This document shows positions 54,101-58,847 of a stretch of DNA of 64,000 bases, one piece after another. Under the pieces are notes generated by a model. The model was given only the letters and a program-made list of their open reading frames with translations, made no database searches and had not been told where the DNA came from. This stretch comes from Pieris napi. Its lineage: Eukaryota > Arthropoda > Insecta > Lepidoptera > Pieridae. The stretch is taken from assembly GCF_905475465.1 (NCBI RefSeq), contig NC_062240.1:5037001-5101000 (forward strand). Direction: 5' to 3'. The position numbers and the translations under genes were made by a program. The first letter of the stretch is position 1. Every line of letters starts with the position of its first letter.

Positions 54101-55669
54101 CCGAAAACATAACTTTATAATTAATGTTTTGCTTGGTCAAATGCGCTGATATAAGACCTAGATAATCGATTATATCAATATAATTCAGACTCACTTGTTT
54201 AAGGCAAACGCATTCTAAGGTCCATCAAATCCTATACTTCTACTTATATAGAAAGAAGATGTCTATCACGCGTCTCTTCCCATTTCTAGACGTATTCACA
54301 TGACACTCAGCTCTTACCTTATCTATATCGTAAATAAATCGTATCCTTAGCTTAACTAAAATAAAAGTAAGGTGTTTTACAAAACGAAATAACCGGTACT
54401 TCTGTATACTAAGAAGGTAGACATTTCATACAAGAAAACTATACTTTAAAAACGTCGCAGCATTTTATGTTATATTCTTTTATTGTATAACGGAAAAATG
54501 CTGAGCTCTCCACAACAATACAATACAAACTACGTCTAAAAGTGTTTGAAGAGTCGTAAATAGAATATTGTATAATTCTCTAATATGGTTTGTTGGTATT
54601 TTTAAACATAATATATTATTTTAGAAGGCAAATAAACTTATTAAAAAACCCGTACCACCTCTAGTATTATTGCCCGTACATAGACGTAGATACTATTTTA
54701 AGACATTACATTCATAATTTTAACCCTTTACCTTAGAATAATTAATGAACATACGCAAAAGTCTCAAAAAAACATAATGAAAAAGTATTAATAAATCCCT
54801 GCGTACTAAGTTGACGGGAATAATCATATCGTTACGTAAGTCGCTTTTATATTCAACATATGAGTTAGTCGCTCACCTGTATCTGAAACATGGATATGGA
54901 GTCGTCCAGCATCTGAACGCGCACCGCCAGCATCTTGCCGCCCTTCTTGGGCGTGGCGGGCGGCGTGCGAGACCCGCCACCGTCCACACCCGCTGGCGTG
55001 CTCGCCGAGTGGTGCATACGACCTGCCACCAAACCTATACTATAACTAGTTCTATCATCTATGGTATCCCCAGTACTTTGATACAGATGCTAGCTTACAG
55101 ATGGTGTTTGCAGTATCAGATTTATCTTCCAAATGTAGCCGTTTTGGATACAATGCAAGTATAATTTGCATGCAAATGATTTTTATATATGTTTTTCTGA
55201 TTTTACTATTAAATTGACAAGCAAGTTGGTTAACCATACCCTCAGAAAATGTTTTTATATATACATTTGTATGTAGCATTTTACTATTGAAGATAAAGAG
55301 TACTAATAGTAAGTAGTAAGTTGGTTACCCACTAATAGAGATGTTAGGTCATATATTAATGAAACAGTTGGTGAAAATTATCAAAACAATCAATCATTAA
55401 GAGATATTGATTCTACTTAAATGATCCTTATTTATTATAAATTAATGGAGCACTTTTATGCTTTTATATGAATAGATTTACTATAATGAATAAAAATAGT
55501 TTCTTAGTCATTTTGAACATATGTATTAATTATACACATAAGTGTAAGGTTAACATTTATAAAAATATAATGTTAAAAGAAACTCATTCTCACCTGGTAT
55601 TTGCCATCCAATGGTAGAGAGGTGTCCTGTTGAGTTACTACTGCCAGGCGGAAGCTCTGTTTCCATCAT
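962..55669 (-). CDS. Giant FERM-domain protein, FARP/FRMD7-like (whole gene, 12 coding exons)
   Basis: Seen: twelve minus-strand exons can be joined with GT-AG sites and unbroken phase: 55594-55669, 54877-55022, 33019-33123, 32080-32302, 25744-25867, 24970-25034, 18035-18213, 17330-17490, 14828-14949, 13973-14220, 12279-12365 and 962-12175. The predicted protein is 4,249 aa. Residues about 55-345 form a three-lobed FERM domain: MLAVRVQMLDDS in F1, DPARLEEEFTRYLFCLQVK in F2, INTFSWAKIRKISFKRKKFL in F3. A FERM-adjacent segment ends RGSSFR. These motifs match the vertebrate FARP1/FARP2/FRMD7 group better than band 4.1 or FRMD3/5. Family knowledge: such proteins link membrane proteins or phosphoinositides to cortical actin, and FARPs carry DH-PH-PH after FERM. 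Here no DH or PH is visible; instead there is a Ser-rich tail of over 3,700 residues. The role is inferred to be a membrane-cytoskeleton scaffold. The frame through exons 10-11 is not certain (see findings). Confidence 0.85.
9587..9701 (-). repeat. In-frame Lys-Ser-Pro (KSP) tandem array inside exon 12
   Basis: About a dozen consecutive KSP/RSP triplets, roughly residues 1338-1376 of the predicted protein. The 9-nt units differ from one another mainly at third codon positions (AAA/AAG, TCN, CCN choices), so the amino-acid repeat is kept while the DNA has diverged. KSP arrays are known phosphorylation tracts, for example in neurofilament heavy chains; that role here is inference. Confidence 0.9.
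12279..12365 (-). CDS. FERM gene exon 11 (linker)
   Basis: 87 nt, 29 codons, residues 484-512. In phase 0 it encodes EGPELVTHAEVNHHPTEDSP and LPHRTMTPS. In the frame that continues the His-Gly reading of exon 10 it encodes GGSRTSDPCRGQSSSYGG and then a Ser/Asp-rich end. Acceptor ctggggttacag, donor GTACG. The intron to exon 12 is only about 100 nt. Confidence 0.7.
12777..13414. mobile_element. 640-bp TIR element (MITE), family A
   Basis: The ends match as inverted repeats (CATTGATATACAAAAAACCC at the left, its complement at 13385-13414). The interior is non-coding and nearly the same as a second, inverted and interrupted copy at 58848-60093. It lies in the intron between exons 10 and 11 of the FERM gene. 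Fragments of the interior recur at 15478-15742 and near 17000-17140. Confidence 0.85.
13973..14220 (-). CDS. FERM gene exon 10 (two open frames)
   Basis: 248 nt, residues 401-483 in the preferred chain. The acceptor tattccag at 14221 and phase from exon 9 give AISLEWDKQPHYLEASLMMR, then GYSVEAAREAARPQ, then a Thr/Asp/Ala and Thr/Pro repeat region ending in phase 0. A second frame is also open for the whole exon and reads as a His-Gly repeat (HGHGHSHGHGHG); it would need an acceptor 14 or 23 nt further in. Which frame is used, or whether both are, cannot be settled here. Confidence 0.65.
14828..14949 (-). CDS. FERM gene exon 9 (linker)
   Basis: 122 nt, residues 360-400. In the frame set by exon 8 it reads RSGSFRASRSAGGSRANVSH and TTPLNASVSAHPLLPLPPGS, a Ser/Pro-rich linker with no domain. 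The acceptor is cgactgtcgcag and the donor GTACG. It is GC-rich. Another frame is also open but gives an Arg/Cys-rich product that looks like a shadow. Confidence 0.75.
15478..15742. repeat. Tandem duplication of a family-A fragment
   Basis: Two almost identical 120-bp units (15478-15597 and 15623-15742, period 145) start with CGTCGGATAAATTTAAAATT and end with GTTAATCAAAGACAATACTA. Their middle (AATAGTTGTAAATTTATAAT, then CTTTAATCCGGT) is the interior of the 12777-13414 element. Confidence 0.85.
15743..16989. other. Intron sequence with nothing recognised
   Basis: Part of the intron between exons 8 and 9 of the FERM gene. AT-rich, with no open frame of substance, no clear repeat and no RNA gene that I could see. 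Confidence 0.6.
16990..17145. repeat. Degenerate family-A fragment
   Basis: Contains TTTTTAACGGATTGAAGTTAT and CGTCGGAAAAATTTAAAATT, both diverged from the family-A element interior. A GTGCTGTAAAGCAC hairpin lies between. No terminal repeats are left. Confidence 0.55.
17330..17490 (-). CDS. FERM gene exon 8 (end of F3, FERM-adjacent region)
   Basis: 161 nt, residues 307-359. It encodes GHYRDVVEFFFKGRNECKNF and WKKCVENHGFFRCSSVPKLP, ending with a basic segment and VLSRGSSF plus AG of a split Arg codon. The pattern CKxFWKxCVExHxFFR...RGSSFR is the FERM C-terminal helix and FERM-adjacent start shared by FARP and FRMD7. The YSGRTQ motif that follows in vertebrates is not encoded in the next exon I found, so a tiny exon might be missing or the motif is lost. 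Confidence 0.92.
17617..17862 (-). mobile_element. Repeat with poly-C run (family B copy 1)
   Basis: A run of more than 15 C (17638-17657) is followed by GTGTAACGCGCCGTAACGTT and about 200 bp that read, in reverse complement, like the sequence at 63785-64000. The outer end has TTCAAGTATTACGTAACGAA in reverse. Non-coding; probably a MITE or a solo terminal repeat. Confidence 0.75.
18035..18213 (-). CDS. FERM gene exon 7 (F3 lobe, PH-like)
   Basis: 179 nt, residues 247-306. It encodes GIKMHAAKDHEGVPLNIAVA, HMGIVVFQHFTKINTFSW and AKIRKISFKRKKFLIKLHPE. This is the FERM F3 lobe. The AVAHMGxxV...TKINTFxWAKIRKxSFKRKxFLIKLH stretch is especially close to FRMD7. Acceptor atttcttttaag, donor GTAAG, ends in phase 0. 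Confidence 0.93.
18319..20197 (+). pseudogene. Decayed non-LTR retrotransposon (Jockey/CR1-group LINE)
   Basis: 5'-truncated reverse transcriptase ORF. Recognisable in order: HSKVIPLFKGGSMSDPSNFR, PISVLPTCSKIFEK, GVFCDLSKAFDCV, GVPQGSILGPFLFLVYINDL and the catalytic FADDT. Damage seen: a frameshift near 18450, a TAA nonsense codon near 18870 (the context suggests a former CAA), and frameshifts near 19700 and 19855. The 3' part carries a C-terminal segment (KKCIKEKLCKKAYYKVNDYL), then a 3' UTR ending AATAAACATATTTTATTTTA. It is antisense to the host intron of the FERM gene. Not functional. Confidence 0.92.
20483..20802 (+). mobile_element. Non-autonomous Helitron (lepidopteran Lep1-like)
   Basis: Starts TCTAATATATAACATTCTCG after an A and ends with hairpin GGCAAAACGACGTTTGCC, then GGATCAGCTAG before a T: the TC...CTAG structure with A/T insertion site expected of Helitrons. 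The 5' phrase CTCGTGTCGCGGTGTTTGTA and the 3' hairpin match what I know of Lep1-type elements of moths and butterflies. No Rep/helicase coding. Confidence 0.85.
21087..21814 (+). mobile_element. Internally deleted PIF/Harbinger-like element
   Basis: Terminal inverted repeats share ATGGCGCTTC(T/A)AAACGGGCC, then CATGTTTTGCTGCAA. Inside, 21282-21398 is a 38-codon open frame starting MADEITLVAAAYIVLKKK and containing LWIRPYLNRR, which resembles the start of Harbinger (HARBI1-type) transposases (basic run, then W-x-R-P-x-L-x-R-R). The rest of the transposase is gone, so this is a deletion derivative. Superfamily is inferred from the motif; the target duplication was not clear. Confidence 0.75.
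22572..22852. mobile_element. MITE, family C copy 1
   Basis: Ends CTACGCGTTATGAAAAATTG and CGCGCGTACATAAAGTAGAC, with AAGAAGTATAACTTCTTACG near the right end. Shares GAGAGTGAAATTTTACGATG and GCGCGCGCACCGTGACACAA with the copies at 35246-35612 (inverted) and 59025-59626. A 158-codon minus-strand frame here is accidental. Confidence 0.8.
22913..24516. mobile_element. 1.6-kb TIR element with internal motif array
   Basis: Terminal inverted repeats ATGGTAGGGGAGCCCA at 22913 and its complement at 24501-24516. No coding. The interior holds about a dozen copies, in both orientations, of a motif built on TCAGATTA, several as CGAGCGCGTCAGATTA or its complement (for example near 22956, 23050, 23096, 23147, 23289, 24003, 24055, 24143, 24191, 24270 and 24325). 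Superfamily unknown to me. Confidence 0.8.
24596..24866 (+). mobile_element. tRNA-derived SINE
   Basis: An A-box-like AGTGGCTTCAGCGT and a B-box-like GGTTTGAACCCC are followed by ACATCGTGAGGAAACCGACA, an AGAAGGCTGATCGCCTACTT block and a CCCAGATCTTAAAAGGTTGT end. The same order recurs at five other places in the window. Confidence 0.85.
24970..25034 (-). CDS. FERM gene exon 6 (F2 lobe, small exon)
   Basis: 65 nt, residues 225-246. The frame fixed by exon 5 gives IGQSPAEADLNLLETARRCE and then LY. FARP and FRMD7 have IGxxPAESDxxLLxxARxLE at the same place, so family, frame and splice sites all agree. Acceptor gcaaatttacag, donor GTGAG, ends in phase 1. Confidence 0.9.
25329..25373. repeat. Short perfect hairpin
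   Basis: CAAGATCTGTGATATAAGG pairs with its complement across a short GAGCGT loop. Just upstream ATCTGTGATCTGTGATC is a small tandem repeat. It could be the centre of a degraded MITE; 25296-25313 resembles the GCGTTCAAGTATTAC end of family B. Confidence 0.7.
25744..25867 (-). CDS. FERM gene exon 5 (F2 lobe)
   Basis: 124 nt, residues 184-224. Joined to exon 4 it reads AECGDYVPEDYPDHTYLSGY and then KFFTGQDPESERRICENHKK, the F2 loop and helix that follow the (Q)xExGDYxxE motif of FERM proteins. Acceptor ttttttattgcag, donor GTAAG, ends in phase 2. Confidence 0.85.
26640..26765. repeat. Dispersed repeat fragment, probably transposon-derived
   Basis: CACCTGTATGTATGTAACCG, CTCCTTCGGACTCGATTTTG, ACCCACTTTTAACGGACAG form a block that I recognise as common in lepidopteran genomes. 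I could not find its ends here. Confidence 0.4.
26863..27038. repeat. 176-bp perfect hairpin
   Basis: Arms of about 71 bp (26863-26933 and 26968-27038) are perfect complements as far as I can read: AAATAATTCCTAATTTAGGC at the outside, AAAAAGCGTGGG at the loop. The loop is 34 nt. No coding. Perfect arms suggest a recent MITE or a precursor-like hairpin. Confidence 0.85.
28020..28165 (-). mobile_element. SINE fragment, antisense
   Basis: In reverse complement it contains TTTTCCGTCTATGTGCGCAT and a block ending ATTTTGAGGAAACGG, the middle part of the same SINE family. Ends are diverged. Confidence 0.6.
28247..28828. mobile_element. hAT-like non-autonomous element 1
   Basis: Ends TAGGGATGCATCGATAC and GTATCGGATGCATCCCTA. 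Flanking 8-mers TATAAAAT (28239-28246) and TATAAAAA (28829-28836) match at 7 of 8, the target duplication size of hAT elements. Subterminal regions carry many copies of CGATACCGATA. No transposase. Confidence 0.85.
29929..30415. mobile_element. hAT-like non-autonomous element 2
   Basis: Ends CAGTGATGTATTGG and CCAATACACTACTG, flanked by 8-mers TAGTCAAA (29921-29928) and TAGGCAAA (30416-30423), 7 of 8 identical. The CAGTG-type ends and 8-bp duplication point to hAT. Frames inside are short and unrecognised. Confidence 0.8.
30424..31876. other. Intron sequence with nothing recognised
   Basis: Part of the intron between FERM exons 4 and 5. A phrase near 30580-30650 (CTCAGTTTCGCACGGGCAAC) may be an old repeat, but I could not place it. 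No gene or RNA seen. Confidence 0.5.
31877..31944. repeat. 24-bp tandem repeat, 2.8 copies
   Basis: Units AGAATGCCCGCCAGAACGTT plus CGAT at 31877, 31901 and 31925, the third partial and diverged. Far too few copies and no spacers, so not a CRISPR array; a minisatellite in the intron. Confidence 0.9.
32080..32302 (-). CDS. FERM gene exon 4 (F1-F2 lobes)
   Basis: 223 nt, residues 110-183. It begins DWLDVEKPMCRQL and continues through FCVKFYTPDPARLEEEFTRY and LFCLQVKRDLAQG to TAALMASYIVQ. This is the conserved FERM F2 entry: VKFxxPDPxxLxEExTRYLFxLQxKxDL, then a short TAALxxSxxVQ helix. The donor is GTAAC and the exon ends in phase 1. Confidence 0.93.
33019..33123 (-). CDS. FERM gene exon 3 (F1 lobe)
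   Basis: 105 nt, exactly 35 codons, phase 0 on both sides, residues 75-109. It encodes VLFDQVCRQLHLLEADYFGL followed by EYQDANGSK. The VLFDxVCxxLxLLExDYFGLEY pattern is the F1-lobe signature of FARP, FRMD7 and band 4.1 proteins. It was found from the frame and splice sites rather than as a long open frame. Confidence 0.9.
33868..33916. repeat. Perfect 23-bp-arm hairpin
   Basis: CGGTGTTTTGCTCATGTATT plus ATA pairs with its exact complement after a 3-nt loop. It is in FERM intron 2. Could be a MITE remnant or the site of a local inverted duplication. Confidence 0.9.
33917..35245. other. Intron sequence with nothing recognised
   Basis: AT-rich part of FERM intron 2. A phrase at 34447-34475 (AGAAATCGCTCGAAAGCGAT) resembles the end region of some LINEs but is too short to call. 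Confidence 0.5.
35246..35612. mobile_element. MITE, family C copy 2 (inverted)
   Basis: Reads GGGTGCGTGTACTTATGTAT, then GCGCGTAAGAAGTTATACTT at one end and TTTCATAACGCGCC at the other: the reverse complement of copy 1 ends. The interior at 35300-35460 matches 59350-59540 in reverse complement. Non-coding, in FERM intron 2. Confidence 0.85.
37008..37106 (-). mobile_element. SINE fragment, antisense
   Basis: Reverse complement has TTTTTGTCTATGTGCTCATC and a GTGAGGACGCCGT end, again the SINE middle block. Short and diverged. Confidence 0.5.
37701..38404 (+). mobile_element. Tigger/pogo-like element, copy 1
   Basis: Ends CAGTCAAAACCGTTTATAAC and TTATAACCGGTTTTGACTG, flanked by TA on both sides. 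Inside, 37964-38167 is an open remnant (TFALSPNEQFQSTMISEALS, FETGLKKPD) that looks like the C-terminal end of a Tigger/pogo transposase. Subterminal repeats of TTATAACGAC type are visible. Sister copy at 48911-49646. It is an internally deleted, non-autonomous form. Confidence 0.85.
38522..38586 (-). mobile_element. SINE 3' part, cut off by the palindrome
   Basis: Read on the minus strand: CTAAAAAGTTAACGGCGTGT, GTCACGCACAGAAAGG, then CTTGTCTATT, the tail blocks of the SINE family. It continues on the far side of the 38587-40811 element. The last three bases, TAA (38584-38586), are repeated at 40812-40814. Confidence 0.75.
38587..40811. mobile_element. 2.2-kb near-perfect palindrome, foldback element
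   Basis: Two arms of about 1.09 kb (38587 to about 39677, and about 39721 to 40811) are inverted copies with only scattered differences. Paired points add to 79398-79399 at both the outer end and near the loop, so the arms are nearly indel-free. The loop is about 43 nt. Ends are TAGTCTAGTCGACAAGTTGA and its complement; both sides carry TAA (38584-38586, 40812-40814), a 3-bp target duplication. It interrupts a SINE. AT-rich with many A/T runs and no coding. The 3-bp TAA duplication would fit PIF/Harbinger, but no family was recognised. Confidence 0.93.
40812..40955 (-). mobile_element. SINE 5' part with tRNA-like promoter
   Basis: Minus strand reads AGTCCAGTGGCTTGAGCG (A box), GGTCGTAGGTTCAACCCCCG (B box), then a diverged middle and GGAACTGGCTTGCCTTA at the junction with the palindrome. 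It is the other half of 38522-38586. Confidence 0.8.
41368..41528. mobile_element. 161-bp hairpin MITE with TTAA flanks
   Basis: Arms of about 41 bp start GGCCGATTTACATTATCTTA and end CTAAAGCACTCTCC-type pairing. TTAA is present on both sides (41364-41367, 41529-41532), the target duplication of piggyBac elements. No coding. Confidence 0.85.
41533..42935. other. Intron sequence with nothing recognised
   Basis: Part of FERM intron 2. No convincing gene, RNA or repeat; only short accidental frames. Confidence 0.5.
42938..43110 (+). mobile_element. Decayed repeat with Helitron-like 3' end
   Basis: Contains CTCGAAGACGGCTGGGCCAA and ends AAGGCGAAACGAAGTTCGCG then GGGGCAGC. I recall similar ends (hairpin GGCGAAACGAAGTTCGCC, then CAGCTAG) in lepidopteran Helitron-like elements; here the CTAG terminus is lost. 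Confidence 0.45.
44791..44928 (+). mobile_element. tRNA-derived SINE, internally deleted
   Basis: Head TGTTGGCCTAGTGG (A box) and TGTCTAACCCCGG (B box) joined to the tail TTTGAGGCCCAGACCTAAAA and GGTTGTGACGCCAA. The middle block seen in the 24596 copy is absent. Confidence 0.85.
45577..45665 (+). mobile_element. LINE 3' tail fragment
   Basis: Reads GTATCACTTAATATCCGATG, AGCCTCCTGCC and GTTTGCCCCCTG: the reverse complement of the LINE tail at 48080-48130 (AAACGGGCAGGAGGCTCACC, TGATGTTAAGTGATACC). Confidence 0.65.
46585..46745 (+). mobile_element. LINE 3' UTR fragment
   Basis: AAGAGTGGCGGAAAGTTTAT, TGCCAGTTCTTCTCTCCCGT and TCTACGCCCTTGATTTGAGA form a block that I recognise as the 3' end of a common lepidopteran LINE. 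No ORF remains. Confidence 0.55.
47519..47710 (-). mobile_element. LINE 3' tail, diverged copy
   Basis: Parallels 48082-48345 block by block: GCACCTGATGTTAAGTGACC, GCCGCCCATGGGCACTCACA, then CCTAAGTTGAATTGGTTCGG and CTAAGTTGTGGAACG. Missing about 60 bp present in the other copy. Confidence 0.75.
48080..48350 (-). pseudogene. 5'-truncated LINE with ORF2 C-terminus
   Basis: Minus strand encodes STTERFSRQFLPRTTTMCNQ, LPTEVFPNQFDLGSFKKRAY and QFLKGRQRT, the C-terminal end of a Jockey-group ORF2 (FxPRTxxxWNxLPxxVFPxxxxxxxFKxR). It is followed by a short 3' UTR with CACCTGATGTTAAGTGAT and a T-rich end. Everything upstream of the C-terminus is missing. Confidence 0.85.
48911..49646 (+). mobile_element. 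Tigger/pogo-like element, copy 2
   Basis: Same ends and TA flanks as 37701-38404 and the same interior, with a few percent substitutions and small indels. An extra stretch near 49505-49560 and a change at the start of the transposase remnant (GAATATTTAGGCATATTTTT) make its frame different from copy 1. Confidence 0.85.
50118..50215 (+). mobile_element. SINE 5' part, cut by the nested element
   Basis: tRNA-like head with GGTGCGACTCTCATTTCTGA, GGGCATATGTTCGGACCTTG and GCAGGTGGACTTTCTGT. The matching tail is 3 kb away at 53192-53350. Confidence 0.7.
50850..51364. mobile_element. GC-rich foldback element inside the 3-kb element
   Basis: Ends CCTACAACGCACTAGCGGCT and its complement, with about 46 bp of near-perfect pairing. 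Subterminal GC-rich runs repeat GCGGT(C/G)-type words. It splits the protein remnant between an Arg and a Ser codon. Its centre holds a LINE tail. Confidence 0.8.
51012..51080 (+). mobile_element. Short tail of the 18.3-kb LINE family
   Basis: ACAAATTCAAATTTAATGAC, GTGGAATAAGTGATACATGT and AATAAACATATTTTATTTT match the 3' end of the LINE at 20115-20197 almost base for base. About 70 bp, severely 5'-truncated. Confidence 0.85.
51928..52262. repeat. Inverted repeat, possible small TIR element
   Basis: TTACGTGATAACGTCTT near 51930 faces AAGACGTTATCACGT at 52246-52260. The space between is about 300 bp, with a GC-richer centre (52125-52200) and no convincing coding. It lies within the 3-kb element. 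Confidence 0.55.
53192..53350 (+). mobile_element. SINE 3' part
   Basis: CATATGCTCATTTAACACTT, TCGCACGGTAAAAG, ACATCTTGAGGAAACCGGCA and TCTGAGGCCTAAACCTAAAA form the tail of the SINE family. The matching head is at 50118-50215. Confidence 0.8.
53351..54876. other. Intron sequence with nothing recognised
   Basis: AT-rich FERM intron 2 sequence. A small tandem phrase CATCAGGCCACATTAGGCCA is at 53388. No gene or clear element otherwise. Confidence 0.5.
54877..55022 (-). CDS. FERM gene exon 2 (start of F1 lobe)
   Basis: 146 nt, residues 26-74. The acceptor is ggtttggtggcag and the donor GTGAG. It encodes a Gly/Ser/Pro-rich leader, then KKGGKMLAVRVQMLDDSISM, the first beta-strand of the ubiquitin-like F1 lobe as in FARP and FRMD7 (their counterpart is a KIQMLDD/KVQFLDDS stretch). 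The exon is GC-rich in an AT-rich background. It is followed by a 21.8-kb intron packed with mobile elements. Confidence 0.85.
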
Positions 55670-55755
55670 ATTGTTTGTCTACAAGTGCACTCACAAAGTA
55701 AGTTCACCGCCATTGTCTCTATGCTACACTTAGCACTACCGCTATCACTACTTCT
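55594..55755 (-). CDS. FERM gene exon 1 (5' UTR plus start codon)
   Basis: Coding part is 55594-55669 (residues 1-25). It opens with two adjacent ATG codons at 55669 and 55666 and encodes MMETELPPGSSNSTG before a GTGAG donor. It ends in phase 1 and joins exon 2 to restore a glycine codon. A good acceptor (ttattgttacag on the minus strand) sits just above 55755, so 55670-55755 is probably spliced 5' UTR. One more non-coding exon may lie upstream, where a possible donor ends at about 56620; this is weak. Confidence 0.7.
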
Positions 55756-58700
55756 CTGTAACAATAAAGATAGGTTACATAGTACAAGTTGTATGTTACA
55801 CTCTCATTTTGCCTGAACAAAATCTTGTTACTGTGTTTTGAATAAAAATATTTATGAAAAAGGTTTCATACAAGCCTGATCAATAATTTGCATACTAACG
55901 TAACACTTTATGCCTCCCCAAACTTTGTCTAAGCCTATATATTCGCGCTTTGGGAACTAGTATACAAGATATTGTTATTTGACATTATAAAGTAAAAACA
56001 TTATTTATTCATAACTTGGTAATAATCAAGGCTGATCAAGTAGTAAAATGTTGAGTAAATATTATATAATGGTCAGGGTTAACAATTATAATTGGCATTC
56101 ACATAAATCACAAATAGTGCATGCATAGAGCATTCCTACTTGTAATATGTAACAATGTCAACATTATTTCTACCTATACACTTAAATATAACCTAATGTA
56201 ATTTATATTATATTTTTGATTTTGTTGAAATTGCTTTTAAATTTCCATAATTATTTATAACATTTATAAAATCTCACAAATATATAAGCGTAACTATATG
56301 CTATAATATTCCATTACATGGTATATAGTTTTAACATACTTATGTTAATACAAATGCAGAAGTATAACAAGATCTGAAAAACAACATAATATTCTAAGTC
56401 TTCAGTAAGTCTAAATCCCAGTTCAAAGAACAGGTAGATATACTTTAAAATAAGTAATAATATTACTACTTGAATGGCTCACTTTTATGCTCTTTCAGAA
56501 GCTTTAAAATAGGATATTAATTATCATTAAGAACTATTAACAGTTCAGTGCCCTTTTTTACACTATGTGGTGTATACTTTAATTCAAATTGGCTGAAAAG
56601 TTGGATTTACAAAGCATACCTGACACAAAATTACCACAAACCATATGATTTCAAGTAGTCTAAAACAGCACCATAGATTTTTTTCTACAGCAAGACAATA
56701 ATGTTGCTTCAGATAAAAATTATATTTGTGCAGGCGAAATGCAGGAGCGGCCTACTTCACACCCCAACACATAAATAGTAGTTCCGATGCAATAACCAGA
56801 AAATAGGTCAAACGGAGGTGTGCCCGCCCTGACAGAGACGACAACATGCTACCTCCGAAGCGCCGCATTACAATCTAATAAACACCCTTTGCAAATTTAA
56901 TTACGCAAACGACACTGCATGACCCCTAGACAGAGCTCTATTCATAAATCATGCATTCAATCACTCACGTCACCAAGCCTAAATTATTGTTATTACAAAA
57001 ATATATAATACACATATCTATCTTACATTCTAACGTGCGTAGACAGACGAGAGCCGAGGCAGCCGATAACGATAAGTCCTATATAATAGCAGATCCTGAA
57101 TCCCGATTTCTTGACAACTGCATACGAATAATTAATTTAGATATCCTAGAGAGGATATAATTTTATAAACAGTTCACATTCACATATACGCGACCACTTT
57201 TTTATTTATAAAGTTTTTTTTAAGTATTGAAACGCTTAACAAAATAAATGTTTTTATGCTGCGTTACACACCCTTGCACACCCAGACGGCGGCTGGCGCC
57301 ATATTTATTTACAATAAAATGTTGCCATTTGTTTATCTACGCTTAAATTTTTACCTGCTAGTTAGAAAAAATAGAAAACAAAATTATTTAATGCAAGATA
57401 AGTTTAAATTGTTAATTCGGTCAATTCGGTCGGATCAATTAAGTTATATCTCGCCATATTTCTAAGGATCGCAATAATTATATAAATGCATTACTCTTGG
57501 ATTTACAGACCAACCTTTGGACTTATAGATTTGGCAGGTATGGAGTCAGACAAACTCATGGAATATCAATTTTTTATTACCATGTTTTAGCAAAACTAGG
57601 TTCCTGTCGGATAGCAGATATAAGGTAAATAAGGTTTTAAAGAAGGAATAACTTCTTATTTAAGTCGATAGATTTTATCGAGGACAAGAATCGTTTGAAT
57701 AGGTATTTTAAATTATTTCTTCCTGGAAAGGCATCGAATGTAATATTTTTACAATATTACTTTAAAAAGTGTTATGGAGTAAATTAACTTTAAAAAATAC
57801 AAAAGCCTAAATTTCAAAATATGTATTTATATTTCAGCCATGGGACACAAAACTGTTAAGATTAGTTGACACGACGATGACGTAGCATGCTATATATAAT
57901 AACATAGCTTCGTTGGTCTAATCCTCATACTGTTTTGGAGTAAAATGTTGTTGGAGACTTTTGATCGAAATATAAGAAGAAGATCCAAGTAAGTTTCAAT
58001 TTGTCGTAAGATTTCTTAGGATTTTTTGTCAAAAATGAAGCTGACAAAAATAAAGACGATACGTACGTACGATAAAATCCTATTTAATAACTTAAATTTA
58101 TCAAAGAATAGTCAAATAATGCACTTTCACGTTACGTTATGAATCATGTTAGGTCATTATTACAATAAAAATAATAACATGACCTATTATAATTTAAATT
58201 AGTTATGTGTATGATAACTTACAAGCTTTGTAATTTTAGTAAAGTAACGATTTCTGAGAAGAAACATTGGGATATCAGAACAGACTGTGAAGAAACACTA
58301 CGATAAGGATAAGAAATATATAAATGTCTTTATGTCGTGAGTTATTACATTATTTAAGTGACATATAAATATTATAGTTACTAGGAAGCGTAAACAAAAT
58401 TTAAACAATCATTACACTTGAAGCCAATATGAGCCCTTAAGTTTTTACCACACTTATAAATTGTATTTTAACATTCTCGGTTCAAAAATGTCCAATAACA
58501 TACCTAATGAGTGTCATTTAGATATATAAGCCCTTAGGCCAAGTTTGTTTTTGTTAGATAGCGTCGCAACCCCCAATTTTTTGTTTTTTATAAGCTCATA
58601 TTTTAAACCATTCCAGTCAGTTGTACCTCATCTTCAAGCAAAGTGCTTTATTTAAACATCTCCATACAAAAACCGCCACCAAACTTAATTCGTACCTCTA

Positions 58701-58847
58701 AGTTTTTCATGTACATATTATTTTGTAGTATTCTGTTAAAACGGAAAGATTATATTATTATAGTCTTTGTAGTCTTGCATATTTCTTGTTTTGACTTGAC
58801 TTGCAACTTTCTATACTCCGATTTAAAATTGTTTAGAATACTGATAT
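55756..58847. other. Intergenic or 5' non-coding region between the divergent genes
   Basis: No open frame of substance and no repeat that I could identify. A modestly GC-richer stretch at 56740-56945 could hold the FERM promoter or a 5' non-coding exon. This is a guess from position and composition only. Confidence 0.4.
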